A stretch of DNA of 64,000 nt from JAUIAI01 sp050633665. Lineage in GTDB: Bacteria; Pseudomonadota; Gammaproteobacteria; Burkholderiales; Burkholderiaceae_E. Under the pieces are notes generated by a model. The model had not been told where the DNA came from and did not search any database. It saw only the letters and a list, made by a program, of their open reading frames with translations. Each line of letters begins with the position of its first letter. Position 1 is the stretch's first letter. Shown piece after piece: positions 27,957 to 37,240 of the stretch. The stretch spans positions 496,001 through 560,000 of the forward strand of contig JBOEGY010000007.1 of NCBI GenBank assembly GCA_050633665.1. Reading direction: 5' to 3'. The translations under genes were made by a program, and so were the position numbers.

Positions 27957-29660
27957 TCAGGCGCTGAACTGGCTCAACACCGTGCCCGGTCCGCGCGCCA
28001 GGCTGGTGTAATTGGCGCCATCATGTACCTTCACCCCGTTAACCCAGACACCATGACATCCGACTGGTTCGCGCACCATACGCGCCGCGCCACCGGGCAA
28101 ATCAGACACAGAGAGCGGCGCAGACAAACCGACCTGATCCGGATCAAAGAGTAATAAATCCGCCGGATTGCCAACCGCAAGACGCCCGCGCTGCGGAATG
28201 CAGAAACGATCGGCAGGTTCGCTGGTCAGACGCCGCACGCCTTCGGCAAGACTAAAGGTTTTTGTCTCGCGGACCCAGTGCGACAGAAAATGCAGCCCGA
28301 ATCCGGCATCGCAAAAATACAGTAGATGCGCCCCCGCATCGCTGAGGGTGACAACACTGGCCGGGTCTTTCAGGAGTTCGGCAACACCGTCATCATCATC
28401 CTGAAAAAGACGGGCAATAAAGCGCGTGTCGAGATTATCCTGCAACGCCAGGTCAAAAAACACATCAACCGGGTCTTTCGACTGCTCGGCGGCCAACGCG
28501 GCAATGCTCTTATTCTGGCAGTCCGCCAGCGAAGCATCACCAACGCGACTGATCTCCATGCGGGCCCAGTCGCCCAGAAACAGGATTCCGTCGCCCGGTT
28601 CGCGCAGATTCTGGCGAAATTTCTCTCTGAATGCCGGGCTCCGGTAAACAGACTCGAGCACCGGATCGGATTTGTCACCGATCGCATCAAATGCATTGTG
28701 GCTCAGCAACAGATACGGGTCGCGCAGGCTGAAATCGAACCGTAATGGCTGACAACTGGTCAGCATATACATGGGGTTACCCCGCGCCAGGCTGGCCCGG
28801 CACGCTGCGTAATAAGTCTTGCACAACTCGGGGTTGGACTCGTTGTGCATCGACAATACAGTTGAGATAAACCCTGGACGACCTGTTCGTTCGACGATCG
28901 CCTCCATTTTGTCCGGCGACAGGCGTGAGCCGGTTGCCGACATGAAGACACCGTTGCCATTCTCGGCCATTGCATCGGTCAGGACCTGCAACTCATAGTC
29001 AGTGGCCACGGTAGACGGCATTGGCCGGCCGCCGTAACCCGAGTGATTCGGCGAAAAAGACGATGCAAAACCAATTGCCCCAGCTTGCATGGCTTCCACG
29101 ACAAGCGCCCGCATCCGGGCCAGCTGCGACTCGCTGGGCTCGTCCGCCCCGGAAGCTGATTCGCCCATCACGGCGGTGCGAATCGCCGAGTGCCCGGCGA
29201 ACACCGCAACATTGATCATCGGTCCGAGCTGGCGAACCTGATCAAGGTATTGGGCAAATGACTCGAATTTCCATTGCACGCCTTGTAACAATGCCGGTAG
29301 GTCCATACCTTCGACAACCGACAGATTGCGCAACATGGTTTCCCGCTGCTCCGGCGGACACGGCGCAATCCCGAAACCGCAATTGCCCATCACGGCGGTG
29401 GTCACCCCGAGCGCGGGCGACGGAGACAAGGTGTTGTCCCAGGTGACCTGGGCATCGTAATGGGTGTGCAAATCAACAATACCCGGCATCAGCGCCAGTC
29501 CTTGGGCGGACACGGTTTCTTTGGCCGGTGCCGGTTCGGCCGGATCGCTGGCCGGACGGATATCAACTATTTTTCCGTCGCGCACCGACACGTGTCCGGC
29601 AAAAGGCTCGCCACCATTACCGTCCAGAACAAGCGCATTCTTAATGGCCAGATCATTCAT
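27957..29660 (-). CDS. D-aminoacylase/N-acyl-D-amino-acid deacylase family amidohydrolase
   Basis: 567 aa from the ATG at 29660, which has AGGACAGGAAG just upstream and overlaps the methyltransferase stop by 8 bp. An upstream start at 29690 would add ten residues and a larger overlap. Metal ligands of the amidohydrolase fold are seen in VDLHTHYDAQVTWD, and the late segments DAGAHLLYFCD and GRLAVGNPADLLLFDPD are typical. These zinc enzymes hydrolyse N-acyl-D-amino acids or related cyclic amides. Last gene of a three-gene operon with a methyltransferase and a flavin monooxygenase; the pathway is unknown. Confidence 0.88.
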   Translation of the reverse strand: MNDLAIKNALVLDGNGGEPFAGHVSVRDGKIVDIRPASDPAEPAPAKETVSAQGLALMPGIVDLHTHYDAQVTWDNTLSPSPALGVTTAVMGNCGFGIAPCPPEQRETMLRNLSVVEGMDLPALLQGVQWKFESFAQYLDQVRQLGPMINVAVFAGHSAIRTAVMGESASGADEPSESQLARMRALVVEAMQAGAIGFASSFSPNHSGYGGRPMPSTVATDYELQVLTDAMAENGNGVFMSATGSRLSPDKMEAIVERTGRPGFISTVLSMHNESNPELCKTYYAACRASLARGNPMYMLTSCQPLRFDFSLRDPYLLLSHNAFDAIGDKSDPVLESVYRSPAFREKFRQNLREPGDGILFLGDWARMEISRVGDASLADCQNKSIAALAAEQSKDPVDVFFDLALQDNLDTRFIARLFQDDDDGVAELLKDPASVVTLSDAGAHLLYFCDAGFGLHFLSHWVRETKTFSLAEGVRRLTSEPADRFCIPQRGRLAVGNPADLLLFDPDQVGLSAPLSVSDLPGGAARMVREPVGCHGVWVNGVKVHDGANYTSLARGPGTVLSQFSA

Positions 29661-30330
29661 CTTCCTGTCCTTTGTAACGGCCGGAGCCAATGTATCCCAT
29701 GCCGAACTGGGTCGGGGTCATCGACCAGCCCGAGAGTTTTTCCCGAAGTAAAGACCACGGCCGCCACATACCGCTCGCATTACCATTCCAGGCGTAGTTC
29801 TTAAAAAACGCGTACAGATTCAGCGGGCCAGTCCACCACGGAAAATATTTCATTCCGGCAACGGCGACCCGGGCACCCGGTTTGACATGCGAAAAAAGAT
29901 TATCGACCGCCCCCTGCACCCTGAGAATGTCATGGGTATAGTGAAACAGGATCGCGTCGAATCGCACCGGCAGCTTCACGGTTTCCATGAAGCCTTCAAT
30001 CACCATCACGTTCGTCCACCCTTTTTCGCTGACCAGCGTGCGGGCAATTGCGATCATTTCGGGGCTCTGATCAACCCCGACCACCAGCCCTTCCGGCCCC
30101 ACTCGCTCCAACAGCATTTCAAAACTCTTGCCAGTACCGCAACCGGTATCCAGCACCGTTTGGCCAGGCTGCAAATCCAGTAAATCGATCGTCCTGACTC
30201 GGATCGGATGGGTTCTGCCCGTACTGTCGTTGTAGGCCGCTGCCTTTTTCCGGTATTTGGCGATTGACGCGAGATTGGAATCCGCAGGCGCGGCGGTCGG
30301 GTTTTGATCAGAGTTTCCGGACGTGGGCAT
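29653..30330 (-). CDS. Class I SAM-dependent methyltransferase
   Basis: 225 aa. The SAM-binding motif I is VLDTGCGTG (residues about 59-67), followed by VVGVDQSPEM. Family members methylate small molecules or quinone-type rings; specificity cannot be read. The start overlaps the stop of the monooxygenase gene by one base of an ATGA-type junction, and its own end overlaps the amidohydrolase start, so the three genes are tightly coupled. Confidence 0.9.
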   Translation of the reverse strand: MPTSGNSDQNPTAAPADSNLASIAKYRKKAAAYNDSTGRTHPIRVRTIDLLDLQPGQTVLDTGCGTGKSFEMLLERVGPEGLVVGVDQSPEMIAIARTLVSEKGWTNVMVIEGFMETVKLPVRFDAILFHYTHDILRVQGAVDNLFSHVKPGARVAVAGMKYFPWWTGPLNLYAFFKNYAWNGNASGMWRPWSLLREKLSGWSMTPTQFGMGYIGSGRYKGQEDE

Positions 30331-31589
30331 CAGGAAACCCCGCGAACCAGTGAGGGGCGCGCATTGAGCTGCTCAATCGCAAACCCGGCGAGTTGTTTGT
30401 ACTTCGCTGCATGGTCAGCCAGTTCCTGATGCGGGATGACGGACTCTATCTGATCGAATTTCCCGCCGCACAAGTCCTCGACCCGCTGCATGATCGCATC
30501 CGGCCCACTGCCGCGATTCGCGAGAATGACTTTGTTAGTCGCCGGCCTGACCTCAGCCTCATAGCTCTCCAGTGCAGCCGGTGTCGGCCCATACGCCTGC
30601 AAGGCCTTGCCAAGAAAACGGGCATCCATGATGGCCTGGCTGGCCCCACTCGAACCAACCGGATAGGTGACATGGGCGGCATCGCCCATCAGCGTCACAG
30701 ACTGGTCGGTCCAGCGATCTATCGGGTCGCGATCAACCATCGGATACTCAAAGACTTCCGTGGCGCCACGAATCAAGCCTGGCGCGTCAAGCCAGTCAAA
30801 CTGCCAGGACTCAAAGTCGGGCAGGAAATCAGCCAGATCTGCCTGACGGTTCCAGTCTTCACGTCGCCAGCCGATCGCTGGATCATAAGACTTCTCGGCA
30901 ATCCAGTTAATCAGGGCCAGTCCGGTTTGCGGGTCCGGCTCACTCAGCGGATAGGCAACAAATCGCTGGCTGGCATGGCCGGCTAGAATCATCGAGGCAC
31001 CCGACAGGAACGGTCTTGACATTGTCGTGCCGCGCCACATGACCGCGCCACTCCAGAGTGGCGGCCCTTCGTCCGGAAGCATTTGTGCGCGAATTGCAGA
31101 ATGCACCCCATCTGCGGCAATGACCAGATCGCCAGCCTCTTCCCGGCTCGCGCCGTCGCGACCAAGCAATTCAAGACTGGCGCCGCGATCAGTGGTGCGA
31201 TATCCAGTCACGCGCCAGCCGGTCTCTACCGCATCATCGCCCAGTCTTTCCTGCACCGCCCGATACAAGAGCATTTGCAACTTGCCTCGGTGAACAGAGT
31301 ACTGCGGCCAACGATAGCCGGCCCAGCGACCCCGGGGCTCGGTCCAGATTTCCAGACCGAACCGGGTATGAAACCCGTAGTCGCGGGTTGGAACACCGAT
31401 CTGCTCCAGCGCCGACTCAAGGCCTAGTTCGAATAACTCCCGAACCGCATGGGGTTGCAGATTTACGCCAACGCCCAGCGGCTTCAGCTCGGCACTGGAT
31501 TCGAATATTTTCACCGGCAAACCAAGTTGGTGGCAGGTGAGCGCCATTGAAAGTCCGGCAATTCCTGCGCCAGCGATTAATACAGTCAT
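30330..31589 (-). CDS. FAD-dependent monooxygenase resembling PhzS
   Basis: 419 aa. The FAD-binding motif is VLIAGAGIAGLS at the N-terminus, the DG motif is AADGVHSAIR, and GDAAHVTYPVGSSGASQAI is the third FAD motif. Several segments (PLGVGVNLQPHAV, PQYSVHRGKLQM, EYPMVDRDP, ATNKVILANR) agree with the phenazine hydroxylase PhzS as I remember it, more closely than with salicylate hydroxylases. It probably hydroxylates an aromatic or heteroaromatic ring with NADH and O2. First gene of the operon; a transporter gene diverges from it. No phenazine core genes are present. Confidence 0.9.
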   Translation of the reverse strand: MTVLIAGAGIAGLSMALTCHQLGLPVKIFESSAELKPLGVGVNLQPHAVRELFELGLESALEQIGVPTRDYGFHTRFGLEIWTEPRGRWAGYRWPQYSVHRGKLQMLLYRAVQERLGDDAVETGWRVTGYRTTDRGASLELLGRDGASREEAGDLVIAADGVHSAIRAQMLPDEGPPLWSGAVMWRGTTMSRPFLSGASMILAGHASQRFVAYPLSEPDPQTGLALINWIAEKSYDPAIGWRREDWNRQADLADFLPDFESWQFDWLDAPGLIRGATEVFEYPMVDRDPIDRWTDQSVTLMGDAAHVTYPVGSSGASQAIMDARFLGKALQAYGPTPAALESYEAEVRPATNKVILANRGSGPDAIMQRVEDLCGGKFDQIESVIPHQELADHAAKYKQLAGFAIEQLNARPSLVRGVS

Positions 31590-31650
31590 TCAAATGTCTC
31601 GGTTAGTCGTTTTGAGCGGGATCCCTTCAGACAGGCTGAAAAGCTCCGCC

Positions 31651-33135
31651 ATGAGATTATGCGGGAAATTCAAAACGCTCCGGACGCCAGCCAGACATGA
31701 TCCTCACCCACCACGCCGCCCCGACCCGCCGGGTCTTGTCTTGATCGCCGCCCGACTGCGTGCAGCCCTGCTGATCATCGGCCTGGGCACCCTGGTGGTC
31801 CCAATGGATACCGCCGTCAACGTGGCGTTTCCGGCGATCACGCAGGCATTCGAGATTCCGGTTAGCGATATTCAATGGATCATCACAATGTTTGGACTGG
31901 CACAGGTCAGTCTGACGATGGTTTTCGGCCGACTTGGCGATCGTTACGGCCACCGGCGGGTATTCATTACCGGTCTTCTGACCAGCGCCCTGGCGTTCAC
32001 GCTGTGTGCAACCGCCTGGAGCTATCCGTCACTGGTTCTTATGCGAAGCTTACAAGGCATCGGCGCCGGCCTTGTCATGGCCTGCGGGCCGGCACTGGTG
32101 ACGGTGATTCTGCCAGCCAGCCAAAGGCGCCAGGCGTTGGCGTTCTACACGATGCTGATCGGACTTGGCATGTTTCTTGGCCCGTTTCTTGGCGGACTAC
32201 TGGTGCAATTCGGTGGCTGGCCAGCGGTTTACTGGGTGCGGGTGCCGATGGCATTGCTGGCCGCACTGCTGATCTGGCAGTTGCATGAACTGGAAAACAA
32301 CCCGGCGCTCATGAAAGCTCGCGCAACAGCCCGACTCAAGCCGATGGATGTCAGTGGCTTGGTAGCAACCGTTCTATGCCTGACCGCATTCGTCTTTGTC
32401 ATCGTACAAATCAGAGAGCAACCGTTCGGACTCACCGCCCTGATCGGCACACTCGCAACGGCGCTCATCTCTTTGCGCTGGCTCTTCCATCAGTCACTGA
32501 CCGCGACTGATCCGGTGCTGAATATCCGCCTGTTTCGCGAACCGGGGTTTGCTGCGCTGCAAGCGGCCGCGGTCTTCATTCAAGCCATGACCTTCAGCCT
32601 GCTGTTGTTGATGCCTTACCGTTTCATTGACTGGCCAGGAATCGGTATCGCGCAAGCGGGATTCGTGCTGGCAGCGTTTCCCGGCGGCATGGTGATTGCC
32701 GCGATGATCGGCACCCGCCTGTCACAGCGCCTGCGCTCGCACGCACTGTTGTGGATGGGTATGTTGCTGGCGTCCGCTGGGCTAATGGGCTGCGCCTGGT
32801 TCAGCCTGATCGAATCATTGCCGCTGACCATGACCGCAATGCTGTTAACCGGGTTTGGTCAGGGCATTTTCCAGGTCGGGCATCTGGACGCCACGGTAGC
32901 GGCGATGCCGCTCGGCGAGCGCGGTGTTGCCGGCAGCCTTGTTTCCGTTGACCGCGTACTCGGTTTCTCCCTGTCGGCAAACGGCGTGATGTGGTTGCAC
33001 GATATTTTGCGCGATGGCCAGAATGAGTCTGCCGACTATTTCCGAACGTTACTTATCGTGGGCGCGGCGCTTGGGGTTGCCGGTTTCTGGTTCGCCGCCC
33101 GGGCCAGCAAGGCGCCGGTCGCCGAACCGGGCTAA
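31651..33135 (+). CDS. MFS transporter, DHA2 (EmrB/QacA) type
   Basis: About 494 aa from the ATG at 31651. Fourteen membrane segments are likely. The segment LGTLVVPMDTAVNVAFPAI and the loop GRLGDRYGHRRVFITG are characteristic of DHA2 drug exporters. The start is uncertain: ATGs at 31537 and 31594 give longer polar extensions, and 31537 would lie inside the divergent monooxygenase gene. Its placement next to the monooxygenase operon suggests export of that pathway's product, which is inference. Confidence 0.87.
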   Translation: MRLCGKFKTLRTPARHDPHPPRRPDPPGLVLIAARLRAALLIIGLGTLVVPMDTAVNVAFPAITQAFEIPVSDIQWIITMFGLAQVSLTMVFGRLGDRYGHRRVFITGLLTSALAFTLCATAWSYPSLVLMRSLQGIGAGLVMACGPALVTVILPASQRRQALAFYTMLIGLGMFLGPFLGGLLVQFGGWPAVYWVRVPMALLAALLIWQLHELENNPALMKARATARLKPMDVSGLVATVLCLTAFVFVIVQIREQPFGLTALIGTLATALISLRWLFHQSLTATDPVLNIRLFREPGFAALQAAAVFIQAMTFSLLLLMPYRFIDWPGIGIAQAGFVLAAFPGGMVIAAMIGTRLSQRLRSHALLWMGMLLASAGLMGCAWFSLIESLPLTMTAMLLTGFGQGIFQVGHLDATVAAMPLGERGVAGSLVSVDRVLGFSLSANGVMWLHDILRDGQNESADYFRTLLIVGAALGVAGFWFAARASKAPVAEPG

Positions 33136-33158
33136 CAAATCCGGACACCAGCATCCAG

Positions 33159-35864
33159 TCAGACGGTTTGCGGGACGTTTTGACTCTCGCGCACCAGCGC
33201 CGCGATCTCGCCGCGACATGAGCCGCAATTGGTGCCGGCTTTCAACGCCTTCCCAATGCCATCAACATCAATACCCGGTTCGCCGGCGATGACTTCGCCA
33301 ATCTGAGTCGCCCCGACACCAAAACACGCGCAGACGGTTGGCCCCGGGTCGGGTTGATCCGCACCGGCGATTCCGGCCAGCACCTTGAACCGGCTCAGGC
33401 GGTTCTCAGCAGGCTGATTCAGGAGCGATGCCAACCAGGTGCGTGCCCCCAGGACAGGCGCATCGCTCAGCAAGAGTAGCGCACACAGGCGGTCGCCATC
33501 AAACCAGGCCAGGCGAACCTGATGCCGGGAGTTATCCGCCAGACTCAGCATCTGCGCCGATTCGGGCAAATCCAGTATTGGTTCAAGCCAGTTCGCCGGG
33601 TCCGCCGGAAATTCATCAAAACCCAACTCTACCTGCCAGCCGTCGCTAACCCGGCTTTTTGCCCAGTATGACGCCTGCCCAGGACGAGGCTGAGCAGCCG
33701 ACAACAGATATCCATAAGCAGCCAGGCGAGCCGGCGAAACAGCAACCGCGACATGTTTAAACGCCGGTTGCCCGGAGTTGGGGTCGGTCCGAGCCGGCAC
33801 CAGTGCATTGCTGCGGCCGTGACTGGCGAGCTGATCAGTCCAGTGCATTGCGCTGAACACAGCGCCAGGCTGTTGGCGATCGGTAATCAGCGCGCGTAAC
33901 AGACAGCGGCCGGTATCACTTTCGACTTGTACCAACTGCGCGTCCACGATGCCGCGCGCCACCGCATCAACCGGATGCAATTCGATAAAAGGTTCGGCGC
34001 GATGAGCGCTGAGTCGGGCACTGCGGCCCGTACGGGTCATCGTATGCCATTGATCCCGGATGCGACCAGTATTCAATACCAGCGGCCGCTGATCCGATAT
34101 GCGCTGCGGTTGCTCAGCGTGAACCGCGACAAACCGGGCCCGCGAATTCGGCGTTAGGAATTCTCCGTTAGCGAAAAAGCGAGTCGGATCTTCTGTGCCC
34201 GCTCGTTTTGCCGCCTCGGTTGCCGGCCAGCGTGTTGGCGTCAACTGCTCGTACTGGTCTGCCGTGAGTGACACCATCGCCCCGATATCAAGCCCGCGGC
34301 GCCCGTCGTTTCGAGTCGAGGTCAACGCGGCGTATTCAACAAAAACCTGATGAACATCTGACCAGGCGAACTGATCCTTCCATCCCATCCGGATCGCCAC
34401 CTGCGCCATCTGCCACCAATCTGGTTTTGCCTGGCCAGGAGGTTCCAGAAACGCGCGTTGCCGGGAAATCATCCGTTCGGAGTTGGTGACGGTGCCAGAT
34501 TTTTCGCCCCAGGCGCTGGACGGCAACACAACGTCGGCATAACGAAGCGTGTCAGTATTTTGAACAACGTCTGACACCACCACAAACGGACATTTGGCCA
34601 GCGCTGCCTGCACGCGGTCGGAATCAGGCAGGGAATCAGCCGGGTTCGTCGCCATGATCCATACGGCTCGAATCTCGCCGGTTGCCAGCCGGTCGAACAG
34701 ATCAACCGCTTTTGCGCCGGTTTTCTGTGCGACGCCGGGAGAATCCCAGAAGTCCTGCAGTAGATCCCGGTCTTCGGCAGACTCAGGATCCAGATGGGCG
34801 GCCAGCGCGTTGGCCAGCCCGCCCACCTCCCGTCCGCCCATCGCGTTGGGCTGTCCGGTAACCGAAAAAGGTCCGGCCCCGGGCAAGCCGATCCGGCCGG
34901 TTGCCAGGTGACAGTTGATGATGGCATTGACCTTGTCAGTGCCGATCGAAGACTGATTGATGCCCTGACTATAGACCGTAACAACCTTCTCGGTATCCGA
35001 CCACATCTGAACAAACTGATCGAGCGTTTGCACGCTGATCCCGGCGGCCTCGGCGACCTGCTCGGCACTCAGACGCTGAGCAGCGCTTAACGCTTGATCA
35101 AACCCATCAGTGTGCTGCCCGACATAATCGGAATTGACCACAGCATCTTTGGCCAAAGACGCCAGCAGGTAATTAAATAGCGGTGCATCCGCATCCGCGC
35201 TAATCGGCAAATGCAGATCAGCCTCGTCAGCAGTGACCGTGCGACGCGGATCAATCACCACCAGCTTCAATTCGGGACGGGCACGGCGGGCCGCCTGAAT
35301 CCGCTGAAACAGTACCGGGTGACACCAGGCCAGATTGGAGCCAACCAGCACGATCAGATCGGCGATTTCAAGATCTTCATAGCAGCCCGGCACGATATCT
35401 GCGCCGAACGCCCGGCGGTGCCCGGCCACTGACGAGGCCATACAGAGCCGGGAATTCGTATCGATATTAGCGCTGCCGATAAACCCTTTCATCAACTTGT
35501 TGGCGACGTAATAGTCTTCGGTCAGCAATTGCCCCGAAACGTAAAACGCAACCGAATCAGGGCCCGTCTCGGCGATGGTCTGGCTGAATTTTTCTGCGAC
35601 CAGTTCAAGCGCCTGATCCCATGAGGTCGGCTGTTGGTTAACCGAAGGCTCTGTCAGCCGGTCTTCGGGGCCAATGGTTTCGGCCAGCGCGCTACCTTTG
35701 GAACACAGACGCCCGAAGTTGGCCGGATGCTGCTTGTCGCCAGTGATCTGGACGACCGGCAGGCCACCCACTGCCGCGGGCGGACTCACCCTGGCATTGA
35801 CACCGCAGCCAACGCCGCAATACGGACAGGTTGAGGCAACCGACCTTGGCAATTCAGTGTTCAC
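33159..35864 (-). CDS. nasA: Assimilatory nitrate reductase catalytic subunit with C-terminal [2Fe-2S] domain
   Basis: 901 aa. The N-terminal [4Fe-4S] motif uses Cys13, Cys16 and Cys20 (CPYCGVGC) plus a fourth Cys in LCSKGSAL. The molybdopterin oxidoreductase body follows, including RLCMASSVAGHRRAFGAD, where the cysteine is a likely Mo ligand. After the MoCo-dinucleotide domain (about residues 600-720) the C-terminus carries a BFD-type [2Fe-2S] site with Cys845, Cys847, Cys880 and Cys883. There is no Tat signal, as expected for a cytoplasmic assimilatory enzyme reducing nitrate to nitrite. Its start overlaps the upstream oxidoreductase by 11 bp. Confidence 0.95.
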   Translation of the reverse strand: MNTELPRSVASTCPYCGVGCGVNARVSPPAAVGGLPVVQITGDKQHPANFGRLCSKGSALAETIGPEDRLTEPSVNQQPTSWDQALELVAEKFSQTIAETGPDSVAFYVSGQLLTEDYYVANKLMKGFIGSANIDTNSRLCMASSVAGHRRAFGADIVPGCYEDLEIADLIVLVGSNLAWCHPVLFQRIQAARRARPELKLVVIDPRRTVTADEADLHLPISADADAPLFNYLLASLAKDAVVNSDYVGQHTDGFDQALSAAQRLSAEQVAEAAGISVQTLDQFVQMWSDTEKVVTVYSQGINQSSIGTDKVNAIINCHLATGRIGLPGAGPFSVTGQPNAMGGREVGGLANALAAHLDPESAEDRDLLQDFWDSPGVAQKTGAKAVDLFDRLATGEIRAVWIMATNPADSLPDSDRVQAALAKCPFVVVSDVVQNTDTLRYADVVLPSSAWGEKSGTVTNSERMISRQRAFLEPPGQAKPDWWQMAQVAIRMGWKDQFAWSDVHQVFVEYAALTSTRNDGRRGLDIGAMVSLTADQYEQLTPTRWPATEAAKRAGTEDPTRFFANGEFLTPNSRARFVAVHAEQPQRISDQRPLVLNTGRIRDQWHTMTRTGRSARLSAHRAEPFIELHPVDAVARGIVDAQLVQVESDTGRCLLRALITDRQQPGAVFSAMHWTDQLASHGRSNALVPARTDPNSGQPAFKHVAVAVSPARLAAYGYLLSAAQPRPGQASYWAKSRVSDGWQVELGFDEFPADPANWLEPILDLPESAQMLSLADNSRHQVRLAWFDGDRLCALLLLSDAPVLGARTWLASLLNQPAENRLSRFKVLAGIAGADQPDPGPTVCACFGVGATQIGEVIAGEPGIDVDGIGKALKAGTNCGSCRGEIAALVRESQNVPQTV

Positions 35865-37230
35865 AACTGACTTCCTGTTGTTCCGGTGGTACCGGCAAAT
35901 TCGTTTGAATCAGGTCCGGCAGGGTTGCGAACCGGGTGTTGGCGATGGTGCCGTTGCAGCCGGAGACTTTCAGGTCAACGGGTAAGACTGCAACGGCTAC
36001 CGTAGGGTCCAGTGGTGACCCTCCCTGATAAGCCTGCCCGAATATCAAGGTATCTCGCAGATCGCTCACATCGGACTTTTGACGCAACAAATCAAAAAAC
36101 CATGGCCCGTCATGGGTATCCCCATAAAGAACAGCCCCGACAATGCGATTTTCTTCAAGGACAAGTCGCTTGTAAACGCCTGCCTGGCGATCCTGTAAGA
36201 CAATTTCGTCGCGGTTCTGACCGGCCGCGAAGTCGCCGGCCGAGAACAAATCTATCCCCGTAACTTTCAACCGGGTGGCGGTAACAGACCCCTGATACTG
36301 CGCAGCGCTGGTTTGATCCGCAGCAAGATGTCCGGCCAGCACTTCGGCCATCTCAAACAACGGGCCAACCAGTCCGTAGCAGACCCCGCGATGCTCTGCA
36401 CATTCTCCGAGCGCATAAATGGCCGGATCACTGGTCTGCATCAGGTCGTTGACCAGAATACCCCGCCCGGTTTCAATGCCTGACGCAACGGCCAGCGCAC
36501 TTGCCGGCCGAATTCCCACCGCCATTACGACAAGATCGGCCGGTAGCTCGGTGCCGTCATCGAGTCGCACCGCTCGCACTTTGTCGGGCCCGACGATTTC
36601 CTGCGTATTGGCCCCGGTGACCACCTCTATCCCGCGCGATTCAATCGCCTGCTCAAGCAACTGCCCGGCCGCCGGGTCAAGCTGCCGGTCCATCAAAGTA
36701 GTGTGCAAATGAACAACGGTTGTCTGCAGCCCTTGAGCCTGCAACCCCGCCGCGGCTTCCAGACCAAGCAGGCCGCCGCCAATCACCACCGCCCGCGCGC
36801 CCGTCTTGCAGGCTCCCAGCATGGCCTCTACGTCATCCAGGTCGCGATACGCGACTACACCTTCCAGATCGTTGCCCGGAATGGGAACAATGAACGGTTT
36901 CGATCCGGTCGCGATAATCAGTTTGTCGTAGGCAGCCGTCAGACCGAGCGCCGAAGTAACCGTTTTTGCGTCGCGATCAATCGCGACAACCGGCTGGCCC
37001 TTATGTAAGCTGATCTGATGTTCTTCATACCAGGCGTCATCATGCGTGATGATGTCTTGAAATGATTTTTCACCCGACAACACCGGCGACAACATGATCC
37101 GGTTGTAATTGACCCGGGGTTCGGCATTGAACACCGAAACCTCGTAGCGCTCTGGCGCCAGAACAATAAGCTCTTCGAGCAGCTTTCCTGGCGCCATCCC
37201 GTTACCAATAATGACCAGTTTCTCTTTCAT
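35854..37230 (-). CDS. nasB: FAD/NAD(P)H oxidoreductase, nitrate reductase electron-transfer subunit (NirB N-terminal-like)
   Basis: 458 aa from the ATG at 37230, which has AGGAAG upstream. FAD motif LVIIGNGMAPGKLLEEL, NAD motif VVIGGGLLGLEAAAGL and the segment NRIMLSPVLSGE match the N-terminal part of NADH-dependent nitrite reductase and the small assimilatory reductase subunits. It lacks sirohaem and ferredoxin-like domains, so it is not a nitrite reductase. Its C-terminus is cut short inside a BFD-like region, with a lone Cys425 where CxC is usual. It most likely passes electrons from NADH to NasA. The gene symbol is by role and is tentative. Confidence 0.85.
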   Translation of the reverse strand: MKEKLVIIGNGMAPGKLLEELIVLAPERYEVSVFNAEPRVNYNRIMLSPVLSGEKSFQDIITHDDAWYEEHQISLHKGQPVVAIDRDAKTVTSALGLTAAYDKLIIATGSKPFIVPIPGNDLEGVVAYRDLDDVEAMLGACKTGARAVVIGGGLLGLEAAAGLQAQGLQTTVVHLHTTLMDRQLDPAAGQLLEQAIESRGIEVVTGANTQEIVGPDKVRAVRLDDGTELPADLVVMAVGIRPASALAVASGIETGRGILVNDLMQTSDPAIYALGECAEHRGVCYGLVGPLFEMAEVLAGHLAADQTSAAQYQGSVTATRLKVTGIDLFSAGDFAAGQNRDEIVLQDRQAGVYKRLVLEENRIVGAVLYGDTHDGPWFFDLLRQKSDVSDLRDTLIFGQAYQGGSPLDPTVAVAVLPVDLKVSGCNGTIANTRFATLPDLIQTNLPVPPEQQEVSCEH

Positions 37231-37240
37231 GGGCTTCCTG

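Noticed and set aside
35854..37230. Annotation as nitrite reductase large subunit
   Set aside because: At 458 aa it has only the FAD/NAD part; the sirohaem-binding and [4Fe-4S] domains are missing.
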